In this document: positions 60,864 to 64,000 of the stretch, one piece after another
Layout of the letters: each line of letters begins with the position of its first letter
Position numbering within the stretch: the first letter of the stretch is position 1
Assembly (NCBI RefSeq): GCF_045679555.1
Contig: NC_092087.1
Location: 20,575,925-20,639,924, forward strand
Source: Salvelinus alpinus
Lineage: Eukaryota > Chordata > Actinopteri > Salmoniformes > Salmonidae
Reading direction: 5' to 3'
Length of the DNA stretch: 64,000 nucleotides
Made by a program: the position numbers and the translations under genes
The notes under the pieces: generated by a model
Told to the model about the DNA's origin: nothing
The model's database searches: none
What the model saw: the letters and a program-made list of their open reading frames with translations, nothing else

Positions 60864-61695
60864 ACCTACACATGGTTAGCAGATGTTAATGCGAGTGTAG
60901 CGAAATGATTGTGCTTCTAGTTCCGACCATGCAGTAATATCTAACAAGTAATCTAACCTAACAATTTCACAACAACTACCTTATACACAAAAGTGTAAAT
61001 GAATGAATAAGAATATGTACTTAAAACTATATGAATGAGCGATGGCCGAACGGCATAGGCAAGATGCAGTAGATGGTATAGAGTACAGTATATACATATG
61101 AGATGAGTAATGTAGGGTATGTAAACATTATATAAAGTGGCATTGTTTAAAGTGGCTAGTGATACATATATTACATAACTTTTTCATTATTAAAGTGGCT
61201 AGAGATGAGTCAGTATGTTGGTAGCAGCCACTCAATGTTAGTGATGGCTGTTTAACAGTCTGATGGACTTGAGATAGAAGCTGTTTTTCAGACTCTCGGT
61301 CCCCGCTTTGATGCACCTGTACTGACCTCGCCTTCTGGATGATAGCGGGGTGAACAGGCAGTGGCTCGGGTCGTTGTTGTCCTTGATGATCTTTTTGGCC
61401 TTCCTGTGACATCGGATGGTGTAGGTGTCCTGGAGTGCAGGTAGTTTGCCCCCGGTGATGCGTTGTGCAGACCTCACTACCCTCTGGAGAGCCTTACGGT
61501 TGTGGGCGGAGCAGTTGCCGTACCAGGCCGTGATACAGCCCGACAGGATGCTCTCGATTGTGCATCTGTAAAAGTTTGTGAGCGCTGCTGCGCCTTCTTC
61601 ACCACGTTGTCTGTGTGGGTGGACCATTTCAGTTTGTTCGTGATGTGTACGCCGAGGAACTTAACTTTCCACCTTCTCCACTACTGTCACTACTA
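60864..61695 (-). mobile_element. L2-like LINE 3' fragment (left arm)
   Basis: The 3' end (TACACATGGTTAGCAGATG) is at 60864. The minus-strand C-terminus reads FYRCTIESILSGCITAWYGN and LPALQDTYTIRCHRKAKKII. It joins an inverted L2-like fragment at about 61696. Confidence 0.75.
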
Positions 61696-62505
61696 AAAAA
61701 AGTTCTGACGAGATGGCCTACAGGGAGGAGGTGAGGGCCCTCGGAGTGTGGTGTCAGGAAAATAACCTCACACTCAATGTCAACAAAACAAAGGAGATGA
61801 TTGTGGACTTCAGGAAACAGCAGAGGGAGCAGCCCCCTATCCACATCGACGGGACAGTAGTGGAGAAGGTGGAAAGTTTTAAGTTCCTCGGCGTACACAT
61901 CACGGACAAACTGAAATGGTCCACCCACACAGACAGCGTGGTGAAGAAGGCGCAGCAGCGCCTCTTCAACCTCAGGAGGCTGAAGAAATTCGGCCTGTCA
62001 CCAAATACATTCACAAACTTTTACAGATGCACAATCGAGAGCATCCTGTCAGGCTGGGGGGCGAGGTCAGTACAGGTGCATCAAAGCTGGGACCGAGAGA
62101 CTGAAGAACAGCTTCTATCTCAAGGCCATCAGACTGCTAAACAGCAATCACTAACTCAGAGAGGCTGCTGCCTACATGGAGACCCAATCACTTGCCACTA
62201 ACAAATAGATAATTAGTCACTTTAAACAATGCCACTTGAATAATGTTTACATATCTTACATTACTCTTATCATATGTATATACCGTATTTTATACCATCT
62301 ATTGCACCTTGCCTATGCCGCTCGGCCATCGCTCATCCATATATTTATATGTACATATTCTCATTCACCCATTTTAGATTATGGTTTATTAGGTAGTTGT
62401 TGGGGAATTGTTAATTCTGTCGGGAACCAGAAGCACAAGCATTTCACTACACTCACATTAACATCTGCTAACCATGTGTATGTGACCAATAAAATTAGAT
62501 TTGAT
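61696..62505 (+). mobile_element. L2-like LINE 3' fragment (right arm, inverted)
   Basis: The plus strand reads VWCQENNLTLNVNKTKEMIV, VESFKFLGVHITDKLKWSTH and FYRCTIESILSG, then jumps by internal deletion to the C-terminal region. The 3' end CTAACCATGTGTATGTGACC is near 62470-62490. It lies head to head with the left arm. Confidence 0.75.
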
Positions 62506-62792
62506 TTAACACCATTTGCCATCTATTTTTCAACTGTGCTGTGATGTTCCACAAAAGTTCTGAACCTTTCTAATCTCATAGTTTCTACAGATTGTAAATT
62601 AAAGATACAATTTTCTGCTAAAATGATTATATTATTATTGATCGATTGACTATTACTTTTCAAATCACCCAGTAGTGCTACCTGCAGAGTTAGCTCCAGG
62701 TAAATGTTGCAATTCTTCAGCCATTCCAAAACAAATGATCTAATGATTCTGTCACTTCACATATATACATATATACATATATATATACATAG
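62506..62792. other. Unassigned; short (TATACA)n run
   Basis: Possibly the remnant of another LINE. A TATACATA run lies at about 62760-62790, directly before the Tc1 element. Confidence 0.4.
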
Positions 62793-64000
62793 ACAAAAAT
62801 GAAATTGACCTCAGGTGCATCCTGTTTCTATTGATCATCCTTGAGGTGTTACTACAACTTGATTGGAGTCAACCTGTGGCAAATTCAATTGATCGGACAT
62901 GATTTGGAAAGGCACACACCTGTCTATATAAGGTCCCACAGTTGACAGTGCATGTCAGAGCAAAAACCAAGCCATGAAGGCGAAGGAATTGTCCGTAGAG
63001 CTCCGAGACAGGGTTGTGTCGAGGCACAGATCTGGGGAAGGTTACCAAAACATTTCTGCAGCATTGAATAACACAGTGGCCTCCATCATTCTTAAATGGA
63101 AGAAGTTTGGAACCACCAAGACTCTTCCTAGAGCTGGCCGCCCAGCCAAACTGAGTAATTGAGGGAAAAAAGGCCTTGGTCTTGGTGACCAAGAACCCGA
63201 TGGTCACTCTGACAGAGCTCTAGAGTTCCTCTGTGGAGATGGGAGAACCTTCCAGACGGACAACCATCTCTACAGCAGTCCACCAATCAGGCCTTTATGG
63301 TAGAGTGGCCAGACGGAAGCCACTCCTCAGTAAAAGGCAGCACGCTTGGAGTTTGCCAAAAGGCACCTAAGGACTCTCAGACCATGAGAAACAAGATTCT
63401 CTGGTCTGATGAAACCAAAATTGAACTCTTTGGCCTGAATGCCAAGCTTGACATCTGGAGGGAACCTGGCACCATCCCTATGGTGAAGCATGGTGGTGGC
63501 AGCATTATGCTGTGTGGATGTTTTTCAGCGGCAGGGACTGGGAGATTAGTCAGGATCAAGGCAAAGATGAACGGAGCAGAGTACAGATAAATCCTTAATG
63601 AAAACCTGCTCCAGAGCACTCAGGACCACAGACTGGGGCGAAGGTTCACCTTCCTACAAGAAGACGACCCTAAGCACGCAGCCAAGACAACGCAGGAGTG
63701 GCTTCGGGACTCTGAATGTCCTTGAGTGGCCCAGCCAGATCGGACTTGATCGGACTTGAGCCCGATCGAACATCTCTGGAAAGACCTGAAAATAGCTGTG
63801 CAGCAACGCTCCCGCATCCAACATGAGAGAGCTTGAGAGAACCTGCAGAGAAGAATTGGAGAAACTCCCCAAATACAGATGTGCCAAGCTTGTAGCATCA
63901 TACCAAAGAAGACTCGAGGCTGTAATCGCTGCTTCAACAAAGGGTCTGAATACCTATGTAAATGTGATATATCCGTTCTTTTATATTTAATAAATTAGCA
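62793..64000 (+). mobile_element. Tc1/mariner element, left-truncated, runs off the window
   Basis: It starts inside the element (TGACCTCAGGTGCATCCTG) without its left terminal repeat. It carries a transposase pseudogene and reaches the post-transposase text (TCTGAATACCTATGTAAATG) before the window ends. Same family as the ends at 25720 and 51611. Confidence 0.75.
62974..63930 (+). pseudogene. Tc1 transposase, broken
   Basis: The start MKAKELSVELRDRVVSRHRS with helix-turn-helix is intact to a stop at 63160. The catalytic segment [17 protein letters not shown] and GGGSIMLCGCFSAAGTG follow, with a stop near 63588. The last acidic block is frame-shifted (SPIEHLWKDL type near 63760). Compared with a normal transposase of about 340 residues it is in at least three pieces. 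Confidence 0.75.

Overview
The window reads as a segment of a ray-finned fish genome, almost certainly a salmonid (salmon, trout or char). It carries Tc1/mariner elements of several families, including one whose ends match the Sleeping Beauty-type inverted/direct-repeat structure known from salmonids. It also carries tRNA-derived SINEs, L2-like, L1-like and Rex1-like LINEs, and several families of Ty3/Gypsy LTRs. Only two host protein genes are visible. Neither strand shows bacterial operons, CRISPR arrays or RNA genes.

Layout. 1-2733 is a decayed Ty3/Gypsy element (LTR, gag, protease, part of RT) whose gag contains a 100-bp inverted duplication. 2734-3839 is the first of seven copies of a TTAA-flanked repeat. 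5085-11027 is a minus-strand retroviral-type element with a 1.27-kb LTR, a coiled-coil Gag and an aspartic protease but no visible reverse transcriptase. 15176-19295 (+) is the three-exon prok2 gene (prokineticin 2); its 3.65-kb first intron holds a MITE, two Tc1 elements and a solo LTR. 22518-23639 (-) is gpr27, an intronless orphan GPCR of the SREB family. PROK2 and GPR27 are also neighbours in other vertebrates, which supports both calls.

From about 25.7 kb to the right edge I see mobile-element sequence plus short unassigned stretches. 28846-38883 is one L1-like LINE chopped up by at least seven later insertions. 38884-41850 is an L2-like LINE interrupted by a hAT element (perfect 8-bp target duplication) and a solo LTR. 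44430-47132 is a Rex1-like LINE with a solo LTR inside. 47135-48980 is a Tc1 with a solo LTR inside, followed by a Sleeping Beauty-type Tc1.

51957-60863 is a deep nest: one Tc1 copy has taken in a solo LTR (itself containing another solo LTR), a complete 5.4-kb chromovirus, and a LINE-derived insert carrying a further solo LTR. The chromovirus (53302-58685, minus) is the highlight. Its two 557-bp LTRs look identical and its target duplication is perfect. Gag and a full protease-RT-RNase H-integrase-chromodomain Pol are both open. Its primer site is an 11-nt complement of a sequence inside its own LTR, 32 nt downstream of a TATA-like box, which is the signature of Tf1/sushi-type self-priming. 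The old element at the left edge shows the same arrangement with different bases.

No wholly new biological system is evident. The most useful observations are the probably active self-priming chromovirus, the RT-less gag-protease element, the palindrome in the first gag, and an unpaired extra cysteine in prok2. All comparisons were made by eye; family names rest on remembered signature motifs, not on searches.
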